A DNA stretch of 64,000 nucleotides from positions 1 to 64,000 of the forward strand of contig NZ_BCYZ01000016.1 in assembly GCF_001598455.1 (NCBI RefSeq), read 5' to 3'. The notes under the pieces are model-generated. The model saw only the letters and a program-made list of their open reading frames with translations, was not told where the DNA came from and did no database searches. The DNA comes from Sphingomonas pruni NBRC 15498 (GTDB lineage: Bacteria > Pseudomonadota > Alphaproteobacteria > Sphingomonadales > Sphingomonadaceae). This document shows, piece after piece, positions 1 through 10,383 of the stretch. The position numbers and the translations under genes were made by a program. Positions within the stretch are counted from its first letter, which is position 1; every line of letters starts with the position of its first letter.

Positions 1-7
1 CTAGAGC

Positions 8-2122
8 TTACTGCCCGTCGTCCTCGTTCGGCGGCCGCGGCGGGCGGTCGCCGGGGTCGGGCGCGGGCGACAGTCGCAAGGTGCCGTCGCGCTTGACCTG
101 GAGGTTGACGCCGAGCCCCGAGATATTGCCCTCGACCGGCAGCGGTCCGGTGCCAGGGTCGATCGTGGTGCCGTCCTCGTCGCCGTCGATCGCGTTGTCA
201 TCGACCGTCGCCGGCACGACCGGTGGTGGCGGCGGGGCGATGCCCAGCGCATTCTGCATGAAGTCCTTCCACACCCGCGCCGGAATGCCGCCGCCGGACA
301 GGCCGGCATTGGGGGTGTTGTCGTCATTGCCGACCCACACGCCGACGACCAGATCCTTGGCGAAGCCGACGAACAGCGCGTCGCGATTGTCCTGCGTCGT
401 CCCGGTCTTGCCATAGGTCGGGACCGATAGTGCCGCCTGGCGCCCGGTGCCGCCGTCGGTCGAGGACGACAGCAGGTCGAGCATTTCGTCGCGTATATTG
501 CCGCCGAGCGACCGCGGCCCGCCGACGATGTTCGAATACCAGGGCTTGCCCTCGCTCGCCTCGATACCGCGCGCGCTGACCGGATAGCCGTCGCCAGCGA
601 TCGCGGCGAACGCGCTGGTTAGTTCGAGCAGCGAGCCGGTCGAGGTGCCGAGCGCGATCGACGCGTCGTGCGCGATCGGCGTCGAGATGCCGAGGTCGCG
701 CGCTGCCTTGATGACGTTGTCGATGCCGACCTTCTGGATCAACCGGGCTGCCGCGACGTTGCTCGATTTCTGGAAGGCGCGGCGTAGCGTGATCTTGCCT
801 TCGTAGCGGCCATCGCTGTTCTTGGGGCTCCAGCCGCCGATCGTGATGGGTTCGTCCTCGATCATGTCGTCGGGGGTCATGCCGGCACGCATCGCCGCCA
901 GATAGACGAACAGCTTGAAGGTCGATCCCGGCTGGCGCCGCGCTTGCGTCGCGCGGTTGAACGGGCTGGTCTTGTAATCCTTGCCGCCGACCATCGCGAC
1001 GACGCGACCGTCGGGGCGCATCGCGACGATCGCGACCTGTGCCTGGCGCAGGCCGGCGCGCTTGACCGCGCGCTCGGCGGCCTTTTGCAGCCGCGGTTCG
1101 AGCGTGGTGACGACCTTGGTCTCCTGGCTCAGGTCACCTTGCGTATCGCGGGCCTCGGGCAGGACCCAGTCGGCGAAATAGGTGCCGTCGGGCAATTCCT
1201 TGACCGGTCGCACGCGGACCGAGGCCAGCCGGACGTCGGCCTGACCCCGATTGAGGAACCCGGCGGCGACCATCGCGCCGAGCACAACCTTCTCGCGATC
1301 CTGTGCACCCCGCAGATTGCCGGTCGGCGCGAGCTTGGACGGCGCCTTGACCAACCCCGCCAGCATCGCCGCCTGGCTGACGCTCAGATGTTCGGGCTCG
1401 ACGTCGAAATAATGGAGCGAGGCCGCGCGCAGGCCATAGACGTTGTCGCCGAAATAGACGTTCGACAAATAGCGCGACAGAATGTCGTTCTTCGACAGCC
1501 ACGCCTCGAGCCAGAAGGCGATCAGCGCCTCGCGCAGCTTGCGCCCGGCGGTGCGGTCCGAATCGAGAAACGCGTTCTTGGCCAGCTGTTGGGTGATCGT
1601 GCTGCCGCCTTCGCGCACGCCTCCCGCCATGACATTATGCGCCATCGCACGCATGATGCCCCAGGGATCGACGCCCCAATGCGAATAGAATCGACGGTCC
1701 TCGATCGCGATAAAGGCTTCGGGCACGTATTTGGGCAGCTTCGACGCATCGACCGGCTTGTCGACCGTGGCGCCCCGCCGGGCGATCGGCGTGCCGTCGG
1801 CGGCGAGCAAGGTGACCGACGGCGGGGTCGGCGGCTGAAGCGACTTGGAGAGCGGCGCGGTGACCGCCAGCCAGCCGACCAGGATCACGAACAGCACCAC
1901 GCATGCGGCCATCGCCCGCACGATGATCCGGCCCCAGCGGCGCTTTTTGCGAACGACCGGGAGATTGCCGGTGTAGCCGGGCTCCGGCTGACCTCCGCCG
2001 CCCGGCGACTCAGGTGGAGGAACCGCCGTTGCCGCCTGGCTCAGATAATCGTCGGGATAGGCCGAATGCGCGCCCCATCGGGGGTCGGCTCGTCGGTTGC
2101 CGTCAAAGGGGTCGTCGCGCAT
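8..2122 (-). CDS. Class A penicillin-binding protein (PBP1A family, transglycosylase/transpeptidase)
   Basis: This protein polymerises and cross-links peptidoglycan in the periplasm while anchored in the inner membrane. It has a Pro/Gly-rich cytoplasmic head, a basic KKRRWGR stretch and one TM segment near residues 70-90. The GT51 transglycosylase domain follows, with EDRRFYSHWG (Glu about 141) and GGSTITQQLAKN. The transpeptidase domain carries PGSTFK (Ser about 400), SSN and KTGTT, and the tail is acidic and Pro-rich. About 704 aa is normal for the family. I chose the ATG at 2122 because GGAAG precedes it; a TTG at 2152 would add ten residues. It is transcribed divergently from the FMN reductase gene. 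Confidence 0.95.
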   Translation of the reverse strand: MRDDPFDGNRRADPRWGAHSAYPDDYLSQAATAVPPPESPGGGGQPEPGYTGNLPVVRKKRRWGRIIVRAMAACVVLFVILVGWLAVTAPLSKSLQPPTPPSVTLLAADGTPIARRGATVDKPVDASKLPKYVPEAFIAIEDRRFYSHWGVDPWGIMRAMAHNVMAGGVREGGSTITQQLAKNAFLDSDRTAGRKLREALIAFWLEAWLSKNDILSRYLSNVYFGDNVYGLRAASLHYFDVEPEHLSVSQAAMLAGLVKAPSKLAPTGNLRGAQDREKVVLGAMVAAGFLNRGQADVRLASVRVRPVKELPDGTYFADWVLPEARDTQGDLSQETKVVTTLEPRLQKAAERAVKRAGLRQAQVAIVAMRPDGRVVAMVGGKDYKTSPFNRATQARRQPGSTFKLFVYLAAMRAGMTPDDMIEDEPITIGGWSPKNSDGRYEGKITLRRAFQKSSNVAAARLIQKVGIDNVIKAARDLGISTPIAHDASIALGTSTGSLLELTSAFAAIAGDGYPVSARGIEASEGKPWYSNIVGGPRSLGGNIRDEMLDLLSSSTDGGTGRQAALSVPTYGKTGTTQDNRDALFVGFAKDLVVGVWVGNDDNTPNAGLSGGGIPARVWKDFMQNALGIAPPPPPVVPATVDDNAIDGDEDGTTIDPGTGPLPVEGNISGLGVNLQVKRDGTLRLSPAPDPGDRPPRPPNEDDGQ

Positions 2123-2250
2123 CCACTGCTTCCACACGGCCCACCGGGCCAACAGGCGTATTACTCAAATAACACAGGCCGTGCAATGCCGCTGTAGCAG
2201 ATCGCGCGCAGGGAGGCTATCGCGGGGGTATGAGTGGCGAAGGAGCTGGG

Positions 2251-2844
2251 ATGCCGGATAGATCGTTGTCGGACAGGCCGTTGATCGTCGGGATCGGGGG
2301 AACGATCGGCGCGGTTTCGTCGACCGAACGCGCGCTCCGGATCGCGCTCGATGCCGTCGAGCGAGAGGGATTCGCGACCCGGTTGTTCGGCGGCGAGGAC
2401 ATGGCGCGGTTGCCGCTCTACGACCCGCGCGCGACCTCACGGACCTCGCAGGAGCGCGAGTTCGTCGATGCGGTGCGCAAGGCATCCGGCGTGATCATCG
2501 CTAGCCCGGGCTACCACGGCAGCCTGTCCGGCGTGGTCAAGAACGCGCTCGATCTGCTCGAGGAAACCGCCAAGGACGCGCGGCCCTATCTCGCCGACAT
2601 GCCGGTCGGCCTGATCGCCACGGCCTATGGCTGGCAGGCAACTGGATCGACGATCGCGGCGCTGCGCTCGATCGTCCATGCGCTACGCGGCTGGCCGACG
2701 CCGTTCGCCGCTGCGATCAATACCCAGGTGACGCAATTCGACGATCAGGGCGGCGCAACCGATCCGGCGGTGGTCGAGCAATTGTGCCTGATCGGGCGGC
2801 AGGTCGCCCGCTTCGCGCCCTTGGTCGAGCGCACAAGCAGTTAG
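2251..2844 (+). CDS. NADPH-dependent FMN reductase family protein
   Basis: This is a flavodoxin-like FMN-binding reductase of the SsuE/ArsH-like class, likely a cytoplasmic NAD(P)H:FMN or quinone reductase. The start IVGIGGTIGAVSSTERAL is the first strand and phosphate-binding loop. ASPGYHGSLSGVVKNALD (about residues 85-105) is the characteristic S/T-P-x-Y-x-x-x-x-G-x-x-K-N-x-x-D motif at the flavin site. Length 197 aa fits the family. The ATG at 2251 follows GAAGGAG at good spacing; an upstream ATG at 2230 in the same frame has a G-run only. No sulfonate or arsenic genes lie nearby, so the substrate is open. Confidence 0.88.
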   Translation: MPDRSLSDRPLIVGIGGTIGAVSSTERALRIALDAVEREGFATRLFGGEDMARLPLYDPRATSRTSQEREFVDAVRKASGVIIASPGYHGSLSGVVKNALDLLEETAKDARPYLADMPVGLIATAYGWQATGSTIAALRSIVHALRGWPTPFAAAINTQVTQFDDQGGATDPAVVEQLCLIGRQVARFAPLVERTSS

Positions 2845-2852
2845 GCAACACG

Positions 2853-2950
2853 AGCCCCTCTCCTTCAGGGGAGGGGTACGGGTGGGGGATGCCTCGCAGA
2901 GCGCATCGCTTGGAACTGCCCCACCCCAACCCCCCTAGGGGGGAGGGGCT
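2853..2950. repeat. Palindromic intergenic repeat, CCCCTCTCC type
   Basis: Ends AGCCCCTC and GAGGGGCT are inverted, and each half is itself a small hairpin of G and C runs. It lies between two convergent genes and could act as a two-way terminator. Similar G/C-run repeats occur at 15314, 22363, 42612 and 46915. Confidence 0.75.
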
Positions 2951-2959
2951 TTTAAAGGA

Positions 2960-3574
2960 CTACTTCTTCAACTTCTTCGCCATGTCGAGATGCTCCTGCA
3001 CCTTCGGCGCGATCTCGCCCGCGGCGGTCTTCAGGCTGGGCGTGTCGCCCTTGTCGGCATAGCTTTTCATCAGCGACAGCGCGTCTTCGTGCGCGCTGAT
3101 CTGGCCGTCGACATAGGCCTTGTCGAAATCCGCGCCCTTCAGCTTGCCGAGGTCGTCGAGCTTGGACTGCTGATCGCTGGTTAGCGTAGGATCGGGCTTG
3201 ATCGCCGGCGTGGCCTTGGCGGCGGCGGCCTTGATCTTGGCGGTCGAGCCGGTGTGCGCCTCGATCATCGTCGCCGCGAATTTCTTGACGTCGGCGGAAT
3301 CCGAGTTGGTCCTGGCGAGCTTGGCAGCGGCGATCTCGAACGCATCGCTCTTGGCCGCCTTGTCGGCGAACTCCTGGCCGGTCGGTGTGGGATTGAGCGA
3401 CTCACCGGCAGCACTCAAGGCGTTGCCGGTCGCGTCGATCGCATTGCCGGTCGTGTTGCCGATGTCCGATCCGATGTCGGTTACGGCGTTCGTCGTCTGG
3501 TCCTGCGCCTTCTGCGAGCAGGCGGCGAGCACGGCCACCAATACGAGCGGCGCGAAACGAAGTCTGGCGTTCAT
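2960..3574 (-). CDS. DUF4142 domain protein, exported
   Basis: This is an exported protein of the DUF4142 family (ferritin-like helical bundle, biochemical role unknown). The signal sequence ends in VAVLAACSQ, a lipobox with Cys about 19, so it is probably a lipoprotein. A low-complexity linker then leads into the DUF4142 helices (FADKAAKSDAFEIAAAKLA, MIEAHTG, KAYVDGQISAHEDALSLM, VQEHLDMAKKL). The ATG at 3574 has GAAGGAG upstream; a 22-residue longer ORF lacks such a site. An EcfG-like promoter lies 28 bp upstream, which matches the stress regulation common for this family. Confidence 0.88.
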   Translation of the reverse strand: MNARLRFAPLVLVAVLAACSQKAQDQTTNAVTDIGSDIGNTTGNAIDATGNALSAAGESLNPTPTGQEFADKAAKSDAFEIAAAKLARTNSDSADVKKFAATMIEAHTGSTAKIKAAAAKATPAIKPDPTLTSDQQSKLDDLGKLKGADFDKAYVDGQISAHEDALSLMKSYADKGDTPSLKTAAGEIAPKVQEHLDMAKKLKK

Positions 3575-3601
3575 GACGTTACTCTCCTTCGAGAGCGCAA
3601 G

Positions 3602-3627
3602 AACGCGCTGGCGGCGACGGACGTTCC
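3602..3627 (-). promoter_or_regulatory. Candidate EcfG (general stress response) promoter
   Basis: On the minus strand the sequence reads GGAAC, 17 bases, CGTT, which matches the alphaproteobacterial EcfG consensus (GGAAC-N16/17-CGTT). It sits between the hutU stop codon and the DUF4142 start, oriented toward DUF4142. Spacing to the start codon is plausible. The match is seen directly; activity is inferred. Confidence 0.65.
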
Positions 3628-3640
3628 GGCTCGCGAGCAC

Positions 3641-5305
3641 TCAGCCGAGGCTGGGCAAGTCGAGCCCCTTTTCGCGCGCGCAGTCGACGGCGATGTCGTA
3701 GCCGGCATCGGCGTGGCGCATCACGCCGGTCGCCGGGTCGTTCCACAATACGCGTTCGAGCCGCTTCGCCGCCTCGGGCGTCCCGTCGGCGACGATCACC
3801 ATGCCGGCATGCTGCGAATAGCCCATGCCCACCCCGCCGCCGTGATGGAGCGACACCCAGGTCGCGCCGCTCGCGGTGTTGAGCAGGGCGTTGAGCAGCG
3901 GCCAGTCGCTGACCGCGTCCGACCCGTCGCGCATCGCCTCGGTCTCGCGATTGGGGCTGGCGACCGACCCCGAATCGAGATGGTCGCGGCCGATCACCAC
4001 CGGCGCCTTCAATTCTCCTTTCGCCACCATCTCGTTGAACGCCAGGCCGAGCCGGTGGCGATCGCCCAGGCCGACCCAGCAGATCCGCGCCGGCAGGCCC
4101 TGAAAGTGAATTCGCTCGCGCGCCATGTCGAGCCAGCGATGAAGATGCGCGTCGTCGGGCAGCAACTCCTTCACCTTGGCGTCGGTCTTGTAGATATCCT
4201 CCGGATCGCCCGACAAGGCCGCCCAGCGGAACGGGCCGATGCCGCGACAGAAGAGCGGGCGGATGTACGCTGGCACGAAACCGGGGAAGTCGAACGCGTT
4301 GGCGACGCCTTCGTCCTTGGCGACCTGGCGGATATTGTTGCCGTAATCGACCGTCGGCACGCCGGCCGCCTGGAAGTCGAGCATCGCGCGGACATGGACC
4401 GCCATCGACGCCTTGGCCGCCTTGGCGACGCCCTGGGGGTCTCGCTCACGACCGTCGAACCATTGATCGAGCGTCCAGCCGATCGGCAGGTAGCCGTTGA
4501 CCGGATCGTGCGCGGAGGTCTGATCGGTCAACAGATCGGGGCGGATGCCGCGGCGGAACATCTCCGGAAGCAATTCGGCGGCGTTGCCGAGCAGGCCGAC
4601 CGACACCGGTTTGCCCTCAGCTTTCGCCCGGTCAAGGATCGCCATCGCCTCTTCGATCGTGTCGGCCTTGTGGTCGAGATAGCCGGTCGCCAGCCGCATC
4701 TCGATCCGGCTCGGCTGGCATTCGATCGCCAGGCACGACGCGCCCGCCATCACCGCGGCGAGCGGCTGCGCGCCGCCCATCCCGCCCAGGCCGGCGGTCA
4801 GCAGCCAGCGGCCGGTCAGATCGCCGCCATAATGCTGGCGGCCCATCTCGACGAAGGTCTCGTAAGTGCCCTGAACGATGCCCTGGGTGCCGATATAGAT
4901 CCACGACCCGGCGGTCATCTGGCCGTACATCATCAGGCCGGCACGATCGAGCCCGGCGAAATGCTCCCAGGTCGCCCAATGCGGGACGAGGTTGGAGTTC
5001 GCCAGCAGCACGCGCGGCGCATTTTCGTGCGTGCGGAACACGCCGACCGGCTTGCCCGACTGGATCAGCAAGGTTTCGTCGCCTTCGAGCCGGCGCAGCG
5101 TCTCGACGATGCGGTCATAGCTTTCCCAATCGCGTGCGGCACGGCCGATGCCGCCATAGACCACGAGTTCCTGCGGATTCTCCGCCACGCGCGCGTCGAG
5201 ATTGTTCATCAGCATGCGTAAGGGGGCCTCGGTCAGCCAGGACTTGGCGGAGAGTTCAGTGCCGGTCGCGGCCTGGATGTGGCGCTGATTGTCGATGCGG
5301 GTCAT
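3641..5305 (-). CDS. hutU: Urocanate hydratase
   Basis: HutU is a cytoplasmic NAD+-dependent enzyme that converts urocanate to 4-imidazolone-5-propanoate, step two of histidine degradation. The 554-aa protein starts [18 protein letters not shown] and contains the family blocks [30 protein letters not shown] (dinucleotide loop), [14 protein letters not shown] and [19 protein letters not shown]. The start codon at 5305 overlaps the hutG stop as ATGA, so translation is coupled. The open frame runs on upstream to 5992, but that part is only the antisense or other frame of hutG. It is the last gene of the leftward hutI-hutH-hutG-hutU operon. Confidence 0.97.
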   Translation of the reverse strand: MTRIDNQRHIQAATGTELSAKSWLTEAPLRMLMNNLDARVAENPQELVVYGGIGRAARDWESYDRIVETLRRLEGDETLLIQSGKPVGVFRTHENAPRVLLANSNLVPHWATWEHFAGLDRAGLMMYGQMTAGSWIYIGTQGIVQGTYETFVEMGRQHYGGDLTGRWLLTAGLGGMGGAQPLAAVMAGASCLAIECQPSRIEMRLATGYLDHKADTIEEAMAILDRAKAEGKPVSVGLLGNAAELLPEMFRRGIRPDLLTDQTSAHDPVNGYLPIGWTLDQWFDGRERDPQGVAKAAKASMAVHVRAMLDFQAAGVPTVDYGNNIRQVAKDEGVANAFDFPGFVPAYIRPLFCRGIGPFRWAALSGDPEDIYKTDAKVKELLPDDAHLHRWLDMARERIHFQGLPARICWVGLGDRHRLGLAFNEMVAKGELKAPVVIGRDHLDSGSVASPNRETEAMRDGSDAVSDWPLLNALLNTASGATWVSLHHGGGVGMGYSQHAGMVIVADGTPEAAKRLERVLWNDPATGVMRHADAGYDIAVDCAREKGLDLPSLG

Positions 5306-6099
5306 GCGGAATCCTTGCCGAAGGAAAGGGCGGCGGCGAGTACGCGCGAGAGGTCGGCGCGCAGCGGGGAGGCGAAGTCGGGATCGTAGACAGGCGGCCA
5401 GTTGTTCTCGTGGGGTTCGCCCGCGGGTTCGTCGAGATAGGCGCGCATCGCGATCTCCATCTGGATCGCGTGGACGCCCTGGTCGGGCTGGCCGTAATGG
5501 CGTGTCGTCCAACCGCCGCGGAAACGGCCGTTGAGGACATGACTGCGGCCGGCGCATTGCGCGACCACCGCATCGCTGAGCGCCGCGTCGCAGGTCGAAC
5601 CGTTGTCGGTGCCGATGTTGAGTTCGGGAAGCTCGCCCTCGAACAGCCGTGGGACACGACTGCGGATCGAGTGGCAATCGTACAGCACGACGCGCGGATG
5701 GAGCGTGCGAAGCCGCTCGATCTCGGCCTGGATCGCGGCGTGATAAGGCGTGAACCAGGTATCGCGCCGCATCGCCATGTCGGGCGCGGCGCCGTCGCGA
5801 TAGAGCGGTTCGCCGTCGAACGTCTCGGTCGGGCATAGACCGGTGGTTGCTTGCCCCGGATAGAGCGACGCACCCGACGGATCGCGGTTGCAGTCGATCA
5901 CGCTGCGCGACACGTCGGTCCAGATCATCGTCGCGTCGGCGAGACCGTCGTACAGCTCCCGGATATGCCAGTCGGCGTCGCGGATCGCCCACCAGCGCGA
6001 GCGGAAATCGCCGAGCAGCATGTCTGGGATGTCGGTGCCTCCGTGCGGGAAAGAGAGGATCAGCGGGGAGTCGCGGCGTTCGACGCGGAGCCAGGTCAT
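5302..6099 (-). CDS. hutG: N-formylglutamate amidohydrolase
   Basis: HutG hydrolyses N-formyl-L-glutamate to glutamate and formate, the last step of the five-step Hut route. The 265-aa protein has [13 protein letters not shown] near the N-terminus, [15 protein letters not shown], and [21 protein letters not shown] with the likely metal ligands His, Asp and His. This family is distinct from arginase-like formiminoglutamase, and the presence of hutF in the same locus agrees with that. Its stop overlaps the hutU start by four bases. A 178-bp gap with a palindromic repeat separates it from hutH. Confidence 0.95.
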   Translation of the reverse strand: MTWLRVERRDSPLILSFPHGGTDIPDMLLGDFRSRWWAIRDADWHIRELYDGLADATMIWTDVSRSVIDCNRDPSGASLYPGQATTGLCPTETFDGEPLYRDGAAPDMAMRRDTWFTPYHAAIQAEIERLRTLHPRVVLYDCHSIRSRVPRLFEGELPELNIGTDNGSTCDAALSDAVVAQCAGRSHVLNGRFRGGWTTRHYGQPDQGVHAIQMEIAMRAYLDEPAGEPHENNWPPVYDPDFASPLRADLSRVLAAALSFGKDSA

Positions 6100-6149
6100 A
6101 CGGTCGCTCCTGCGCTCGCCTCAGAGTCCAAAGCCGTCCGTACTTCCCT

Positions 6150-6257
6150 CGTCATCCCGGCCTTGTGCCGGGATCCACCGTGCCGCAGGCTCCGGACAAG
6201 AGGCCCAAGCTTCGCGCTCGGTTGCCCGGTGGACCCCGGCACAAGGCTGGGGTGACG
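6150..6257. repeat. Palindromic repeat, CGTCATCCC/GGGGTGACG type
   Basis: The outer ends CGTCATCCCGGCCTTGTGCC and the reverse complement near 6238-6257 pair imperfectly around a central spacer. It lies inside the hut operon between hutH and hutG. Relatives sit at 18502, 34197, 60161 and 61511, with a half copy at 38291. Confidence 0.75.
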
Positions 6258-6277
6258 GGTAAGGGAGAGGGTCGCAG

Positions 6278-7798
6278 TCATCCCACCACTCCCGGCAACT
6301 CCCCCACCGCCACCAATAGCCGCTTCGACCGCACCAATTCCGTCGCGATCGCCATGTCTGGGGCCATATGGCGGTCGTCGGTCAACGACGGCACGCGCTC
6401 GCGCAGCAACCGCCGGACATGCTCGACCGGCTCGCTTGACAGCATCGGCGCGTGGAAATCGCACCCCTGCGCGCCGGCCAGCAATTCGATCCCCAGCACT
6501 GCGTCGACATTGGCGGCCATTTCGATCAGCCGCCGGGCGCCATGCGCCGCCATCGACACGTGGTCCTCCTGATTGGCCGAGGTCGGGATCGAATCGACGC
6601 TGGCGGGGGTCGCGCGCTGCTTGTTCTCGGACACCAACGCGGCGGCGGTCACTTGCGGGATCATGAAGCCCGAATTGAGCCCTGGCTTGGGCGTCAGGAA
6701 CGCGGGCAATCCCGACAAGGCCGGATCGACCAGCATCGCGACGCGGCGTTCTGCCAGACTCCCGATCTCGCAAATGGCGAGCGCGATCATGTCGGCAGCG
6801 AAGGCAACCGGCTCGGCGTGGAAATTGCCGCCCGACAAGGCTTCGTCGGTCTCCGGGAAGATCAGCGGATTGTCCGATACGCCATTGGCCTCGGTCACCA
6901 ATGTCTCGCCGGCCTGGCGCAGCACGGTCAGCGCGGCGCCCATCACCTGCGGCTGGCAGCGCAGGCAATAGGGGTCCTGGACGCGCGTATCGCCTTCGCG
7001 GTGCGAGGCGCGGATCGGAGAGCCCTCCATCATCCGGCGCAGCGCGTCGGCCGTCTCGATCTGGCCGCGATGGCCGCGCAGCGCGTGAATGCGGTGATCG
7101 AACGGCGCGTCGGATCCCTTCGCCGCCTCGGTCGACAGGATGCCCGTGACCAACGCGACGCGGTACAGCCGCTCCGCCTCGAACAAGGCGGCGAGGGCAT
7201 AGGCGGTCGAGAATTGCGTGCCGTTGAGCAGCGCCAGCCCTTCCTTGGGACCCAAGACGAGCGGCGCGAGCCCCGCCTGTGCCAGCGCATCGGTTGCAGG
7301 CAGGCGCTCGTCACCGACGAAGATCTCGCCCACGCCGATCATCGCCGCGGTCATGTGGGCGAGCGGCGCGAGATCGCCCGACGCACCGACCGACCCCTGC
7401 GCGGGCACCACCGGCACCAGTCCTTTGGCCAGCATCGCTTCGAGCAATTCGACCGTGGCCGGCGCCACGCCCGACGCGCCGCGCGCGAGGCTGGCGAGCT
7501 TCAGCGCCATCATCAGCCGCGCGATCGGCACCGGCATCGGCTCGCCGATGCCGGCGGCGTGGCTCAGCACGATATTGCGCTGGAGGGTCGCCAGATCCTC
7601 GTCGCCGATCCGGACGCTGGCAAGCTTCCCGAAGCCGGTATTGATGCCATAGACCGGCTCGTGCCGCGCCAGGATGCGGCCCACCGCCGCTGCGCTCTCC
7701 GCGATCGCCGGACGGCAGGCCGGATCGAGCACCGGCACCGCGCCTTCGTAGATGGCCTGCCATGCCGAATAGGGAACGGCACCGGGAGTCAGCAGCAT
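6278..7798 (-). CDS. hutH: Histidine ammonia-lyase
   Basis: HutH deaminates L-histidine to trans-urocanate, the first committed step of the pathway. The Ala139-Ser140-Gly141 triplet inside [14 protein letters not shown] forms the MIO electrophile, and YGINTGFG (Tyr50) is the conserved active-site loop. [12 protein letters not shown] and [14 protein letters not shown] are further family blocks. Length 506 aa is typical. The ATG at 7798 gives a ten-base overlap with the end of hutI; the longer open frame to 7876 runs inside hutI and has no conserved sequence. Confidence 0.97.
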   Translation of the reverse strand: MLLTPGAVPYSAWQAIYEGAVPVLDPACRPAIAESAAAVGRILARHEPVYGINTGFGKLASVRIGDEDLATLQRNIVLSHAAGIGEPMPVPIARLMMALKLASLARGASGVAPATVELLEAMLAKGLVPVVPAQGSVGASGDLAPLAHMTAAMIGVGEIFVGDERLPATDALAQAGLAPLVLGPKEGLALLNGTQFSTAYALAALFEAERLYRVALVTGILSTEAAKGSDAPFDHRIHALRGHRGQIETADALRRMMEGSPIRASHREGDTRVQDPYCLRCQPQVMGAALTVLRQAGETLVTEANGVSDNPLIFPETDEALSGGNFHAEPVAFAADMIALAICEIGSLAERRVAMLVDPALSGLPAFLTPKPGLNSGFMIPQVTAAALVSENKQRATPASVDSIPTSANQEDHVSMAAHGARRLIEMAANVDAVLGIELLAGAQGCDFHAPMLSSEPVEHVRRLLRERVPSLTDDRHMAPDMAIATELVRSKRLLVAVGELPGVVG

Positions 7799-8988
7799 TC
7801 GCCGTCCTTCACGCGTAGATGGAGAGGGTTGAAGCCGATCCGGTAAACCAGCTCTGCCGGCTCGGAGATGTCCCACACAGCCAGGTCACAGGCCTTGCCG
7901 GGTTCGAGCGTGCCGATGCGGTCGGCGAGACCCAAGGCGCGAGCGGCATTGACGGTTACGCCGCGCAATGCCTCGGTCACGGTGAGGCGGAACAGGGTCG
8001 CCGCCATGTTGAGCATCAGCAGCAACGAGGTGGTCGGCGAGGTGCCGGGGTTGCAGTCGGTTGCGATCGCGATCGGCACCTGATGCGCGCGGAACAGGTC
8101 GACCGGCGGCAGCTTGGTCTCGCGCATGAAATAGAAAGCGCCGGGCAGGAGCACCGCGACCGTGCCCGCCGCTGCCATCGCCCGAGCATCCGCCTCATCG
8201 GCATATTCGAGGTGATCGGCGGACAGCGCGCCAAAGCTGGCGGCGAGGCTCGCGCCGTGGAGCGCCGACAATTGCTCGGCATGGAGCTTGACCGGCAGCC
8301 CCGCGCGCTGCGCCGCTGCCAATACCCGTCCCGTCTGCTCGGGCGTAAAGCCGATCCCTTCGCAGAACGCATCGACGGCATCCGCGAGCTCCGATGCGGC
8401 GGGGATCATCTCGTCGGCGACCAGGGCGACATAGTCATCGGCCCGGCCGGCATATTCAGGCGGCAGCGCATGCGCGCCGAGCAACGTGGTCGCGACGCGC
8501 ACCAGCCGTTCATCGCTCAGCGACCGCGCGGCGCGCAGCATCTTGAGTTCGTCGGCGACGGTCAGGCCATAACCCGACTTGATCTCGATCGTCGTCACGC
8601 CCTCGGCAAGCAAGGCGTCGAGCCGGGGCAAGGCGGTCGCGACCAGATCGGCCTCGCTCGCCGCCCGCGTCGCGCGCATCGTCGACACGATGCCGCCGCC
8701 GGCGCGCGCGATGTCCTCATAGGATGCGCCATCGAGCCGCATCGCCCATTCGCCCGACCGGTCGCCGGCATGGACCAGATGGGTGTGGCAATCGATCAGT
8801 CCCGGCGTGATCCAGCGTCCGCCGCAGTCGATAACCTCGCCGGCCACCGCCGGGGCATCGGCGCGCGGCCCTGCGTAAGTGATCACACCGTCGCGGCTCG
8901 CGACCACGCCATCCTCGATCACGCCCAGCGCATCGCCGGCCATGGTCGCGAGTCGGGCATTGGTCCAGGTCCGCTCCATGGCCTCCAT
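7789..8988 (-). CDS. hutI: Imidazolonepropionase
   Basis: HutI hydrolyses 4-imidazolone-5-propanoate to N-formimino-L-glutamate. It belongs to the amidohydrolase superfamily. [14 protein letters not shown] (about residues 70-83) holds the first metal ligands, and [17 protein letters not shown] and [11 protein letters not shown] supply the remaining His and Asp ligands. Length 399 aa is normal. Two ATG codons at 8988 and 8979 are both possible. It is the first gene of the leftward operon, with the HutC operator 17 bases upstream, so it should be derepressed by urocanate. Confidence 0.96.
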   Translation of the reverse strand: MEAMERTWTNARLATMAGDALGVIEDGVVASRDGVITYAGPRADAPAVAGEVIDCGGRWITPGLIDCHTHLVHAGDRSGEWAMRLDGASYEDIARAGGGIVSTMRATRAASEADLVATALPRLDALLAEGVTTIEIKSGYGLTVADELKMLRAARSLSDERLVRVATTLLGAHALPPEYAGRADDYVALVADEMIPAASELADAVDAFCEGIGFTPEQTGRVLAAAQRAGLPVKLHAEQLSALHGASLAASFGALSADHLEYADEADARAMAAAGTVAVLLPGAFYFMRETKLPPVDLFRAHQVPIAIATDCNPGTSPTTSLLLMLNMAATLFRLTVTEALRGVTVNAARALGLADRIGTLEPGKACDLAVWDISEPAELVYRIGFNPLHLRVKDGECC

Positions 8989-9004
8989 CTTGCCCGCGCC
9001 AATT

Positions 9005-9022
9005 ATTATGTCTAGACATAAT
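9005..9022. promoter_or_regulatory. HutC operator, perfect 18-bp palindrome
   Basis: ATTATGTCTAGACATAAT is a perfect inverted repeat in the 48-bp gap between the divergent hutI and hutF starts. Its core GTCTAGAC matches the GTMTAKAC consensus known for the HutC branch of GntR repressors. One site can control both operons; hutC itself is the second gene of the rightward one. It lies so close to both starts that it probably overlaps the promoters. Confidence 0.88.
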
Positions 9023-9036
9023 CGACAGGAGGACCG

Positions 9037-10383
9037 ATGCCGACACTTTGGTTCGAACGCGCATTGCTGCCCGACGGATGGGCCGAACAGGTCCGCATCG
9101 CGGTCGACGGCGCGACTATTTCCGCCGTCGCAACCGGCGTGGCGCCCGAGTCAGACGACCAGCGTCATGGCGCGGCGTTGCCCGGTCTCTGCAACGTCCA
9201 CAGCCATGGCTTTCAGCGCGGCATGGCCGGCCTGTCCGAGCGCCGCGGCCGCCCTGACGACGATTTCTGGAGCTGGCGCGAGGTGATGTACCGCTTCCTC
9301 GACCGCCTGACTCCCGACGATATCGAAGCGATCACTGCCCAGGCCTATGTCGAGATGATCGAAGGCGGGTTCACCCGCGTCGGCGAGTTCCATTACCTCC
9401 ACAACGATGTCGACGGCGCGCATTATGCCGATCCGGCCGAAACCGCAGGCGCGATCGTCGCCGCGGCGGAGGCGACGGGCATCGGGCTGACGTTGCTTCC
9501 CGTCTTCTACGCGCATGCCGATTTCGGCGGCGCTCCTCCCGCGCCGGGCCAGCGCCGCTTCATTTCCGACGTCGACGGCTTCGCGCGATTGGTCGAGGCG
9601 AGCCGCGCCAAACTGCCCGCCGATGCCGTGCTGGGCATCGCGCCGCACTCGCTCCGCGCGGTGACACCCGACGAACTCGCCGCGATAATGCCGCTGGCGG
9701 AGAAGGGGCCGCTCCATATCCACGCCGCCGAACAGGTCCGCGAGGTCGAAGCCTGTGTCGCGTGGAGCGGCGCGCGTCCGGTCGAATGGTTGCTCGACCA
9801 TGCCGCGGTCGACGCGCGCTGGTGCCTGATCCACTCGACCCATATCGACGCGCACGAAACCGCGCGGCTTGCGGCGAGCGGCGCGGTTGCCGGCCTGTGT
9901 CCGGTGACCGAGGCCAATCTCGGCGACGGCGTCTTCCCCGCGGTCGATTATCTCGCAGCGGGCGGCCGGTTCGGCGTCGGCACTGATTCGAACATCCTGA
10001 TCGACGCGGCGAGCGAACTCCGCGCCATTGAATATTCGCAACGCCTGACGCTCCGGAAACGCGCGCTACTGGTCGACGAGACCGATCCGTCGGTCGGTGC
10101 GACCCTGTTCGCCAGGGCGCAGGCCGGGGGCGCCCAGGCGCTCGGCGTGGCGAGCGACATCGTGGTCGGGAATGCCGCCGATATCGTCTCGCTCGACCTC
10201 CAGCACCCCGCCTTGGTCGGTGCGGGGACCGATTTGCTCGACCGCTGGATCTTCGCCGCGCGGCCCGGCGCGATCGATTCGGTCTGGCGCGCGGGCCGCA
10301 AGCTGGTCGACCGCGGCCGCCACATCGCCGCCGACACGATCGCCGACCGCTATCGTCGCACGGTCACCGCCCTGCTGGCATGA
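9037..10383 (+). CDS. hutF: Formimidoylglutamate deiminase
   Basis: HutF deiminates N-formimino-L-glutamate to N-formyl-L-glutamate and ammonia. This is the step that defines the five-step Hut route; HutG then finishes it. It is an amidohydrolase-superfamily protein of 448 aa. [16 protein letters not shown] (about 48-63) has the first metal-binding histidines. [32 protein letters not shown] and [11 protein letters not shown] follow, with the late Asp as general acid/base. The ATG at 9037 has AGGAGG four bases upstream. Its stop overlaps hutC as ATGA. Confidence 0.96.
   Translation: MPTLWFERALLPDGWAEQVRIAVDGATISAVATGVAPESDDQRHGAALPGLCNVHSHGFQRGMAGLSERRGRPDDDFWSWREVMYRFLDRLTPDDIEAITAQAYVEMIEGGFTRVGEFHYLHNDVDGAHYADPAETAGAIVAAAEATGIGLTLLPVFYAHADFGGAPPAPGQRRFISDVDGFARLVEASRAKLPADAVLGIAPHSLRAVTPDELAAIMPLAEKGPLHIHAAEQVREVEACVAWSGARPVEWLLDHAAVDARWCLIHSTHIDAHETARLAASGAVAGLCPVTEANLGDGVFPAVDYLAAGGRFGVGTDSNILIDAASELRAIEYSQRLTLRKRALLVDETDPSVGATLFARAQAGGAQALGVASDIVVGNAADIVSLDLQHPALVGAGTDLLDRWIFAARPGAIDSVWRAGRKLVDRGRHIAADTIADRYRRTVTALLA

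Noticed and set aside
3254..5221. Long plus-strand open frame of about 655 codons over the DUF4142 and hutU genes
   Set aside because: It is antisense to a perfect hutU reading frame, rich in Arg/Ala/Gly/His typical of the opposite frame in high-GC DNA, and has no family match.
6452..9015. Plus-strand frames opposite hutH and hutI (464 and 398 codons)
   Set aside because: Shadow frames of the two hut genes; no ribosome site or conserved motif.
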